From positions 1-5,288 of the forward strand of contig DIAY01000008.1 in assembly GCA_002414905.1 (NCBI GenBank): DNA of 5,288 nucleotides. The letters are read 5' to 3'. The notes beneath the pieces were generated by a model. It did not search any database, was not told where the DNA came from, and saw nothing but the letters and a program-made list of their open reading frames with translations. Below are positions 1 through 5,288 of this stretch, in pieces. Source of the stretch: Holophagales bacterium UBA5066. Its GTDB lineage: Bacteria; Acidobacteriota; Thermoanaerobaculia; UBA5066. Each line of letters starts with the position of its first letter. Position 1 is the stretch's first letter. The translations under genes were made by a program, and so were the position numbers.

Positions 1-3000
1 CGATCGGGCTCGAGCGTCTCCCCGAGGTCGAGCTCTCCGGCTCCCGACAGGAACAGGACGGGCGCGCCGTGGCGCAGGACGCAATGTCCCTCGCGGGGCA
101 CGCCGAGCCCGACGAGGGCCGGGTCGGAAACCGCGAGGACGGAAAGTCCCTCTTCCGGCGCCCCTCCCTCGCTGGCCTCGCGCATCCGGCGCAGCTCTTC
201 GACGACCTCGGGCTCGGCATACTGGAGCGGCCCGTCTCCCTCGACGAACTCGCCGCGCCGAAGGTCGCCCCGCAGCTCCATCCGCGCCAAGGCCGGGGCC
301 ACGTCGCCCCAGCGGACGGCGCTCTCGGCCGCCTCGACGACGTTGCGCGAGACGACGCCCCACCGGGCGAGGAGGAGGCGCGCCCAGGCGTCGGCGCGGT
401 CGCCGGGTAAGAGCTCGGGACCGAGGACCGAGGGTGCCGAGAGGAGCGACCAGCGGCCCGAAAGGACGTGCGACGTGCCCCCTGCCGTCTTCGTGCCGAA
501 GCCGAGACGCGAGGCGACGCGCGATTCCGCGGCCCGGAGCTCGGGGCGCGAAGGGGCTCGCCCGAAGGGAGCGGCGGGGACGGAAGACGCGGGTACGGCC
601 CGTCTCGCACGGAGCAGCTCCCGCAGGCCGTGAAAGCCGTCCCCCGTGACGAGGCCCGCCAGGAGAAGCTCCCTAAGCGGCGCGGCGAGCGTCTCGGGAT
701 GCAGCCCCCTGCCGAGCGGCGCGGCGAGATCGGAGAGAAACGAGGCCCCGCCGAGGGCGAGCGCCTCGTGAAGCGCGAGCGCCTCCCGCGAGAGCCCCTC
801 GAGCGGTGACGGCGCGTCGGGCAGGACGAACCGCCCCTCGCCGCGGAAGAAGAGGCTCATTCGCGCCGAGCGAAGCTCCTTCGCCCCGTCGAGGCGCCAG
901 ACGAGGAGTCCGCGAGCGGAGAGGAGGTCGAGGGCTTCGGGCTCGGGCTCGGCGAGCCGCGCAGGTAGGACCGACGCCTCCCACGCGGCGGCCGGCAGCG
1001 CGAGACCCCTCAGAAGGCCGACAGCGCGCTCGGCCGCGTCGGGCCCGGCGAACCGCGCCCCCGCCACGGCTCCCTGCCGCCGGACGACGAACGCGCGCCG
1101 GACCGTCGCCGGCACCGGACGGATCTCGCCGCGCAGGATCGCGAGCGTCTTGCGCCGGATCGATTCGGCGAGGCGCGCCCCGGCGAATCGCCTCTCTCCC
1201 GCCGCTCCCCCGAGCCGCCCCGCCACGACGAGCGCCTCGAGTCTCAGCCGCTCCAGGGAGTCGAGGACCTCGTCGAGGCCGAGTCCGTACCGCGCACTCA
1301 CCGCCGCCACCGTCGCAGGCCCGCGCGTTCCGACGTAGCCGAGAACGAGCCGGTCCCGCTCTTCCCGGGAGAGCGTTCCGGCGGCGAGCGCCTCCCAGAG
1401 CGATCGCTCCTCGGCCGCGACGAGCCGCTCCTCTCCCGCCACCCGCACCCGCATCACCGACCCGCGAGCCTCGAGCTCCGCGATCCAGCCGGAGCCGTCC
1501 CCGATCGACCGCTCGAGGGCCTCGGACGGGGTCAGGTCTTGATTTTCCATTATAGAGAGGAGGAGCTCCTCGGCCGTGCGAGCCATGCGGCGCGGCGTCA
1601 GGCGGGTGGCGTCGGCGTAAGCCGCCTCGGCGGCTTCGGGTCTGAGACCGTCGTCGAGACTCTCGCCGAGGACCTCGCCGAGGAGGGCGCGGTTCGCGGC
1701 GACGGCGTGGAGGTCCCGCTCGGCGCGCGGGGCGTCCCACTCGTACATGTAGACGGCGACGAACTTGAAGAGGAGCGACGCGGCCGCGGGGGACGGTGCA
1801 CGCCGCCGTTCGAGCACTTGTTCGACGTCGCCCGATTCCATCCGCGCGAGGAGATCGAGGAGCCGGTCCATCTCCCAGAGGTCGCGGAGGCAGTCGCGGT
1901 AGGTCTCGGCGACGACGGGGAAGTCGGGGAGGGAACGGGTCGTCTGGAGGAGATCGCGCGCCTTGATCCGCTGGAGCCAGAAGGGGGTCCGGCGCCCGCT
2001 TCGGAGGCGGGGGAGAAGGAGGGCGCGCTGGGCGTTCTCGCGGAAGCGGGCCCCGAACATCGGAGAGTTCGGGAGCTGTGCGAGGAGCAGCTCCCGCGCC
2101 TCGGCGGGACCGATGCGCGAGAGCCGCTCGAGCGGCACCTCCCGCTCGGCGCCAGGAGTCCGGAGGAGGATGCCGTCGTCGGAGGCGACGGTCTCGACGT
2201 CGACGCCGGTCTCTTCCCGGAGGACCGCGGAGAGAACGAGCGACCAGGGGAGGTTCACGCCGCGCCCGAAGAGGGAGCGGACGACGACGCACGGGTCACC
2301 GAGGTCGTTCGGGAACGTCTCGAAGACGACGGTGCGGTCGGAGGCGAGGCCGCCTGAGTCGGTGAACTCCCGCCTCACGGCGCCGACGATCGCGGCCGCG
2401 GCGTCCGGCGTCGCGGCGTAGCGGGCGAAGAGAAGAGCGTGGAGGCCCGGGTCGTCGAGGTGCTCGGCGACGAATCTCTTCAGCCGGCCGATCCGCTCGC
2501 CGAGCACTCCCGTACGTCCGAGTCCCTCGCCCCGCCAGAAGGGCATTCGGGGCGCCGGCTGGCCGTGAGCCTCCTCGACGACGACGGTGCTGTGCCCGAT
2601 CTCGACGGCGCGCCACGCTCGCGAGCCGAGAAGGAAGACGTCCCCCTCCTTCGTCTCGTGGACGAACTCCTCGTCCAGCTCGCCGACGGCGGTCTTGCGA
2701 TCGGAGAGGACGGCGCGGAAGGATCCCCTGTCGCCGATCGTTCCGCCGTCGAGGAGAGCCGCGAGGCGCGCGCCGGGAAGAGGCGTGACGCGGTCCGTCG
2801 CGCGGTCCCAGACGAGCTTCGGCGCGAGCGCGGCGAAGCGCTCCCTCGGGTACTTCCCGGAGAGCATCGCGAGCGTCTCGAGGAAGAGGGAGCGGGGGAG
2901 CGCCCGGTAGGGCCAGGCCTTGCGGGCGAGAGCGAAGAGCTGGTCCGCGGTGACGGCGAGACCGTCGGAGGCGCGGGCCACGCTCTCGGCGACGAGCTGC

Positions 3001-4262
3001 TGCGCGAGGACGTCGAGAGGGAAGTCGGGCGGGCGCGTCTCCTCGACGGCTCCCTCCCTCATCGCCTCGGCCGTCGCAGCGCTCTCGAAGAGGTCGTCCA
3101 GATAAAGCGGGACGAAGACGCCGCGCGCCGTCTCGCCGACGAGGTGCCCCGAGCGCCCCACGCGCTGGAGCCCCCGCGCGACTCCCTTCGGGCTCTCGAG
3201 CAGGACGACCGAGTCGACGTGTCCCACGTCGATCCCGAGCTCGAGGGAGCCGGTGGCGACGAGGACCGGGAGGCTGCCCGACTTCAACGCCGCTTCGATC
3301 GTTTCGCGCATCGGGCGCGAAACGGAGCCGTGGTGCGTCGGGACGTCGGCGCCGGTGGCGTCGGAGAGCTTGCGTGCGACCTTCTCGGCGAGCCGCCGGT
3401 TGTTGCAGAAGACGAGCGTCGTCTTCCTCGCGCTCACCTCGTTTACGACGGTCTCGATTGCCGGCCCCCAGGCCGAGCCGTCGGGGAGCGAGCGAAAGTC
3501 GTTCGCCGGGGAGGTCACCGTCAGGTCGAGAGCCTTGCGCGCCGCGACGAGGACGGGCCGCATCGCGCGCCCCGTCCCGGCGGCGAAGGAGGCGACAACG
3601 TCCACTGGCGCCACCGTGGCCGAGAGGGCGATCCGCTGCGGAGAAGTCCCTCCCACCCGTGCGATGAGCTCCTCGAGCCGCTCGAGCGAGAGGGCGAGGT
3701 GGCTGCCGCGCTTCGTCCCGGCTACGGAGTGGATCTCGTCGAGGATCACCGTCGAGACCCCCTCGAGCATCCGGCGGCCCGACCCGGTCAGCATCAGGTA
3801 GAGCGACTCGGGGGTCGTGATGAGGACGTCGGGAGGCGTTTTCAGCTGGCTCGTCCGCTCGCGCGAAGGGGTGTCTCCCGTACGCACGGCTGTCGTGATC
3901 GGCACCCGGTTGGCACCGAGCCGCGCGGCGATGCCGGCACGCGGCCTTTCGAGGTTGCGGTGGACGTCGTTGTCGAGCGCCTTCAGGGGCGAGATGTAGA
4001 GCGTGGCGAGGCGCGGAGCGTCGTCCCCCGAAAGGCGGCGCCGAAGGATCGCGTCCAGCGCGACGAGGAAAGCAGCGAGCGTCTTGCCCGTGCCCGTCGG
4101 CGAGACGAGCAGGACGTTCTCCCCTTCGGCGATCGCAGGCCAGGCTCCCTGCTGGGCGGCCGTGGGCCCGGAAGGGAACGCCTCCCGGAACCAGGCGGCG
4201 ACGGCGGGGTGAAAGAGATCGAGGGGGTCGGCCGGGGCGCCCCGGCGCGAGCGGGAGTTCAC
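1..4262 (-). CDS. lhr: Lhr-type ATP-dependent DNA helicase (superfamily 2), core plus C-terminal domain; 3' end cut off by window edge
   Basis: Large helicase-related protein; characterised relatives are ATP-dependent 3'-to-5' single-strand DNA translocases that unwind RNA:DNA hybrids and act in DNA repair. One frame stays open for 1420 codons with no frameshift. Visible motifs: Q-like PTAAQQ (33-38), motif I SPTGTGKT (54-61), Ia ISPLKALDNDV (90-100), TTPESLY (149-155), Walker B DEIH (175-178), III SAT (214-216), IV LVFCNNRR (283-290), V ATGSLELGIDVG (336-347), VI QRVGRSGH (366-373). Lhr-specific blocks follow: MPFWRGEG (573-580), FGARFRENAQRALLLPR (736-752), YEWDAPRAERD (840-850). From about 906 on it resembles the Lhr C-terminal domain, ending with RRGEFVEG (1335-1342) and VLAVSDP (1375-1381). 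E. coli Lhr has 1538 residues, so roughly 70-110 are probably missing. Start: GTG at 4262, because an in-frame TGA lies three codons upstream and no other start intervenes. It overlaps the upstream stop as GTGA; only a distant, weak AAGG precedes it. Confidence 0.96.
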   Translation of the reverse strand, partial: MNSRSRRGAPADPLDLFHPAVAAWFREAFPSGPTAAQQGAWPAIAEGENVLLVSPTGTGKTLAAFLVALDAILRRRLSGDDAPRLATLYISPLKALDNDVHRNLERPRAGIAARLGANRVPITTAVRTGDTPSRERTSQLKTPPDVLITTPESLYLMLTGSGRRMLEGVSTVILDEIHSVAGTKRGSHLALSLERLEELIARVGGTSPQRIALSATVAPVDVVASFAAGTGRAMRPVLVAARKALDLTVTSPANDFRSLPDGSAWGPAIETVVNEVSARKTTLVFCNNRRLAEKVARKLSDATGADVPTHHGSVSRPMRETIEAALKSGSLPVLVATGSLELGIDVGHVDSVVLLESPKGVARGLQRVGRSGHLVGETARGVFVPLYLDDLFESAATAEAMREGAVEETRPPDFPLDVLAQQLVAESVARASDGLAVTADQLFALARKAWPYRALPRSLFLETLAMLSGKYPRERFAALAPKLVWDRATDRVTPLPGARLAALLDGGTIGDRGSFRAVLSDRKTAVGELDEEFVHETKEGDVFLLGSRAWRAVEIGHSTVVVEEAHGQPAPRMPFWRGEGLGRTGVLGERIGRLKRFVAEHLDDPGLHALLFARYAATPDAAAAIVGAVRREFTDSGGLASDRTVVFETFPNDLGDPCVVVRSLFGRGVNLPWSLVLSAVLREETGVDVETVASDDGILLRTPGAEREVPLERLSRIGPAEARELLLAQLPNSPMFGARFRENAQRALLLPRLRSGRRTPFWLQRIKARDLLQTTRSLPDFPVVAETYRDCLRDLWEMDRLLDLLARMESGDVEQVLERRRAPSPAAASLLFKFVAVYMYEWDAPRAERDLHAVAANRALLGEVLGESLDDGLRPEAAEAAYADATRLTPRRMARTAEELLLSIMENQDLTPSEALERSIGDGSGWIAELEARGSVMRVRVAGEERLVAAEERSLWEALAAGTLSREERDRLVLGYVGTRGPATVAAVSARYGLGLDEVLDSLERLRLEALVVAGRLGGAAGERRFAGARLAESIRRKTLAILRGEIRPVPATVRRAFVVRRQGAVAGARFAGPDAAERAVGLLRGLALPAAAWEASVLPARLAEPEPEALDLLSARGLLVWRLDGAKELRSARMSLFFRGEGRFVLPDAPSPLEGLSREALALHEALALGGASFLSDLAAPLGRGLHPETLAAPLRELLLAGLVTGDGFHGLRELLRARRAVPASSVPAAPFGRAPSRPELRAAESRVASRLGFGTKTAGGTSHVLSGRWSLLSAPSVLGPELLPGDRADAWARLLLARWGVVSRNVVEAAESAVRWGDVAPALARMELRGDLRRGEFVEGDGPLQYAEPEVVEELRRMREASEGGAPEEGLSVLAVSDPALVGLGVPREGHCVLRHGAPVLFLSGAGELDLGETLEPD
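1528..1560. other. AT-rich patch inside lhr at the core/C-terminal-domain junction, possibly derived from a dispersed repeat
   Basis: Bases 1540-1556 are strikingly AT-rich for this gene and, read on the minus strand, use codons rare elsewhere in it (TCT, ATA, AAT, CAA) for residues 903-908, between the helicase core and the C-terminal domain. On the plus strand the patch begins GGGGTCAGGTCTTGA, which from memory resembles the start of a short dispersed repeat seen in various environmental bacterial genomes. Against an insertion, the DLTP residues it encodes (909-912) fit the Lhr family and the local length looks normal. The reading frame is intact. Confidence 0.25.
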
Positions 4263-4585
4263 CGGGCGTCAGCAGCCTTGCGCCGTGCCCGAGCGTCCGC
4301 GCGGGTCTCCCGAAGGAAGCCGTCGAGAAGGTCCCAGGGGTCCACGGCGAAGCGATCCCCTGCAACGGGTCCGGCCCCCTCGAAGACGAGCCTCACGAGG
4401 ACATCGGCCTTGCCGTCGAACGGCGCCTCGACCCCGATCGTGAAGAGGGCGGTCAGGGCTCGCCCGCGGCCGTTCGGGCCGACAGCCGTCACGGTGCGGT
4501 GAACGGAGGTCCCGGCGATCGCGTCGAGGAGCGCGAGCTCCTCTGCCGTCGAGGCGGGGAAGGAGATCCAGCGTTCCCGGTTCAC
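4259..4585 (-). CDS. Hypothetical protein, 108 residues, upstream of and overlapping lhr
   Basis: I do not recognise this protein. It looks real: codon third positions are nearly all G or C as in its neighbours, composition is balanced, and its TGA overlaps the GTG of lhr as GTGA, so the two are probably cotranscribed and may be translationally coupled. The chain is soluble-looking, with no signal peptide, membrane segment or cysteine. A short N-terminal part has RERWISFP then a helix-like stretch (about 13-24). The middle (about 28-73) alternates hydrophobic and polar residues like a beta-rich domain. The end (about 82-108) starts with DPWDLLDGFL and becomes a basic Arg/Ala helix. GTG at 4585 is the first possible start after an in-frame TGA seven codons upstream. 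No Shine-Dalgarno precedes it; the six bases before it are GCCTCC. A later start at GTG codon 32 is possible but also lacks a ribosome binding site. A role with Lhr is inference from position only. Confidence 0.75.
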   Translation of the reverse strand: MNRERWISFPASTAEELALLDAIAGTSVHRTVTAVGPNGRGRALTALFTIGVEAPFDGKADVLVRLVFEGAGPVAGDRFAVDPWDLLDGFLRETRADARARRKAADAR

Positions 4586-4591
4586 GGAGGC

Positions 4592-4597
4592 AGTATA
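4592..4597 (-). promoter_or_regulatory. Candidate -10 box TATACT for a leaderless transcript of the 108-residue gene and lhr
   Basis: TATACT on the minus strand matches the sigma-70 -10 consensus at five of six positions and ends six bases before the GTG at 4585. Transcription normally starts about seven bases after a -10, which here is at or next to the start codon. Together with the missing Shine-Dalgarno, that is the arrangement of leaderless genes. No -35 is recognisable: the hexamer 17 bases upstream is CGGCCT, and TTGATC at 4607-4602 is only four bases away. A chance match remains possible. Confidence 0.4.
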
Positions 4598-4656
4598 GGG
4601 AGATCAACGTGGGGAGGCCGGCGCCGCGGTCTCCGGGCGACCCGGGTTAACGTATT

Positions 4657-4669
4657 CCCGCAATGCGGG
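4657..4669. repeat. Short inverted repeat CCCGC-AAT-GCGGG upstream of the reductase
   Basis: Perfect 5-bp arms around a 3-base loop, centred 26 bases before the reductase ATG and ending eight bases before its ribosome binding site. It could be a hairpin in the 5' leader or a half-site pair for a regulator. Arms this short are also expected by chance in GC-rich DNA, so a function is only a suggestion. Confidence 0.3.
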
Positions 4670-4677
4670 GGCATGTG

Positions 4678-4683
4678 AGGAGG
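4678..4683 (+). promoter_or_regulatory. Ribosome binding site AGGAGG of the reductase gene
   Basis: AGGAGG lies five bases before the ATG at 4689, a strong Shine-Dalgarno at slightly short spacing. It decides the start of the reductase. The glycine-rich nucleotide loop beginning at residue 7 then falls where SDR proteins normally have it. It contrasts with the two minus-strand genes, which have no convincing site. Confidence 0.85.
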
Positions 4684-4688
4684 CAGCG

Positions 4689-5288
4689 ATGGCGAGAACG
4701 ATCCTGGTGACCGGGGGCGGAACGGGTCTCGGAAAAGCGGCGGCGCTCCGCTTCGCGCGAGAGGGGGATCGGGTCGCCATCTGCGGCCGCCGCGCGGAGG
4801 TGCTCGAGGCGGCGTCGAAAGAGCTTTCGGCCGCGGGCGCCGAGGACGTCGCGATCTTCGTCTGCGACGTCCGGTATGACGACGACGTGGCGAAGATGGC
4901 CACGGCGCTCCACGAGCGCTGGGGCGCCCTCGACGTCCTGCTGGCCAACGCCGCGGGGAACTTCGTCTGCCCCGCCGAGAAGCTCTCCCCGAACGGTTGG
5001 AAGGCCGTCATCGAAATCGTCCTCAATGGCACGTTCTACTGCTGCTCGGCCTTCGGGCGGCAGATGATCGAGGCGCACGCCGCCGACGGGAAGGGGCGTT
5101 CGATCGTCACGGTCGTCGCCGACTACGCCTGGGGCGCGGGGCCGGGCGTCATCCACTCGGCCGCGGCCAAGGCGGGCGTCCTCGCGCTGACGCGGACGCT
5201 CGCAGTCGAGTGGGCGCGGTACGGAATTCGCGCGAACGCGATCTCGCCAGGGCCGTTTCGCTCCGAGGGGACCGACAAGAACCTCTGG
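4689..5288 (+). CDS. SDR family oxidoreductase, 2,4-dienoyl-CoA reductase-like; 3' end cut off by window edge
   Basis: The first 200 codons of a classical-length short-chain dehydrogenase/reductase, which would normally be about 250-300 residues. Rossmann signature VTGGGTGLGKA (7-17); GRR after the second strand (33-35), whose arginines suggest NADPH; CDV (59-61, D60) at the adenine pocket; NAAG (87-90). The usual YxxxK motif is replaced by SAAAK (157-161). The pattern N91, Y146, S157, K161 matches in type and spacing the Asn-Tyr-Ser-Lys set of mitochondrial 2,4-dienoyl-CoA reductase (DECR1), where Tyr and Lys are also 15 apart and Ser and Lys 4 apart. NAAGNF, VLNGTF and SPGPF are also family-like. 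The likely reaction is NADPH-dependent reduction of 2,4-dienoyl-CoA from unsaturated fatty acids, in the cytoplasm. An enoyl-CoA reductase or another SDR with the same site is the alternative. It is not related to the flavoenzyme FadH of E. coli. ATG at 4689 is fixed by AGGAGG five bases upstream. It is divergent from the helicase operon. Confidence 0.93.
   Translation, partial: MARTILVTGGGTGLGKAAALRFAREGDRVAICGRRAEVLEAASKELSAAGAEDVAIFVCDVRYDDDVAKMATALHERWGALDVLLANAAGNFVCPAEKLSPNGWKAVIEIVLNGTFYCCSAFGRQMIEAHAADGKGRSIVTVVADYAWGAGPGVIHSAAAKAGVLALTRTLAVEWARYGIRANAISPGPFRSEGTDKNLW

Larger units (their letters stand above)
4586..4688. promoter_or_regulatory. Divergent intergenic region carrying the 5' signals of both transcription units
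   Basis: This 103-base gap separates the minus-strand unknown gene/lhr pair from the plus-strand reductase, so promoters for both directions should lie here or just inside the flanking genes. Visible contents are a TATACT box facing left (4597-4592), a relatively AT-rich patch TTAACGTATT (4647-4656) that could hold a right-facing -10 such as TAACGT, an inverted repeat (4657-4669) and the reductase ribosome binding site. I could not recognise a -35 hexamer at 16-18 bases from either candidate -10. No RNA gene is visible. Confidence 0.6.

Noticed and set aside
1549..1554. Perfect TATAAT on the minus strand inside lhr, as an internal promoter
   Set aside because: There is no -35 at 16-18 bases, it overlaps the ATG of codon 905, and the next possible start (GTG ATG, codons 936-937) lacks a convincing ribosome binding site. 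More likely a by-product of the AT-rich patch.
1560..1571. 12-bp perfect palindrome GAGGAGCTCCTC
   Set aside because: It is explained by the codons for Glu-Glu-Leu-Leu under the gene's codon bias; GAG and CTC runs are common throughout the window.
673..2292. 539-codon open frame on the minus strand
   Set aside because: It is out of frame with lhr and more than a quarter arginine, without motifs; the helicase frame is continuous across the same bases.
806..2357. Plus-strand open frames at 806-1555 and 1539-2357
   Set aside because: Both are antisense to the continuous lhr frame, have extreme composition and lack convincing start signals.
2296..4365. 689-codon open frame on the minus strand
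   Set aside because: It is shifted relative to lhr. The translation is Arg/Pro/Gly-rich and low in complexity, whereas the correct frame over the same bases reads through all helicase motifs.
2439..4502. 687-codon open frame on the plus strand
   Set aside because: It lies antisense to the lhr frame with its intact helicase motifs and overlaps the 108-residue gene. Its composition is skewed to Arg, Glu, Asp and Gly with no recognisable domain; it is a by-product of GC-rich codons.
4604..5156. Minus-strand open frames at 4604-5032 and 4647-5156
   Set aside because: They lie opposite the reductase, whose plus-strand frame has a strong ribosome binding site and complete SDR motifs.
1..5288. Defence island, mobile element, CRISPR array or RNA gene
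   Set aside because: I saw no regularly spaced repeats, transposase or integrase motifs, terminal inverted repeats, tRNA cloverleaf or rRNA stretches. Lhr alone, beside a lipid-metabolism reductase, does not support calling a defence system.

Overview
The window is very GC-rich, with coding sequence that strongly prefers G or C at the third codon position (GCG, CTC, GTC, CGC, GAC). It looks like a chromosomal fragment of a high-GC bacterium. The gene content does not fix the phylum. Acidobacteriota, Myxococcota, Gemmatimonadota or a similar group would fit, but that is inference. I see no phage, plasmid, IS, CRISPR, tRNA or rRNA signal.

There are three genes around one short divergent intergenic gap. 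About 80% of the window (4262 down to 1, minus strand) is a single uninterrupted reading frame for an Lhr-type superfamily 2 DNA helicase. It has 1420 complete codons and runs off the left edge, so its last part is missing. The whole helicase core (motifs Q to VI, winged helix, Lhr-specific domain) and most of the large Lhr C-terminal domain can be read. Directly upstream, with a 4-base GTGA start/stop overlap, is a 108-residue protein I do not recognise (4585-4259, minus). The two are almost certainly one transcript and may be translationally coupled. On the plus strand, 4689 to the right edge, is the first 200 codons of a short-chain dehydrogenase/reductase whose active site matches the 2,4-dienoyl-CoA reductase type, so it is probably an auxiliary beta-oxidation enzyme.

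The 103-base gap (4586-4688) must hold the 5' signals of both directions. It contains a TATACT box placed so that the small minus-strand gene could be transcribed without a leader, a 5-bp inverted repeat, and a strong AGGAGG ribosome binding site for the reductase. The helicase pair (DNA repair) and the reductase (lipid metabolism) have no evident functional link and appear to be chance neighbours.

I found no clear new multi-gene system. The points most worth a second look are the unknown small protein coupled to Lhr, its apparently leaderless start, and an AT-rich patch at the core/C-terminal-domain junction of the helicase gene.
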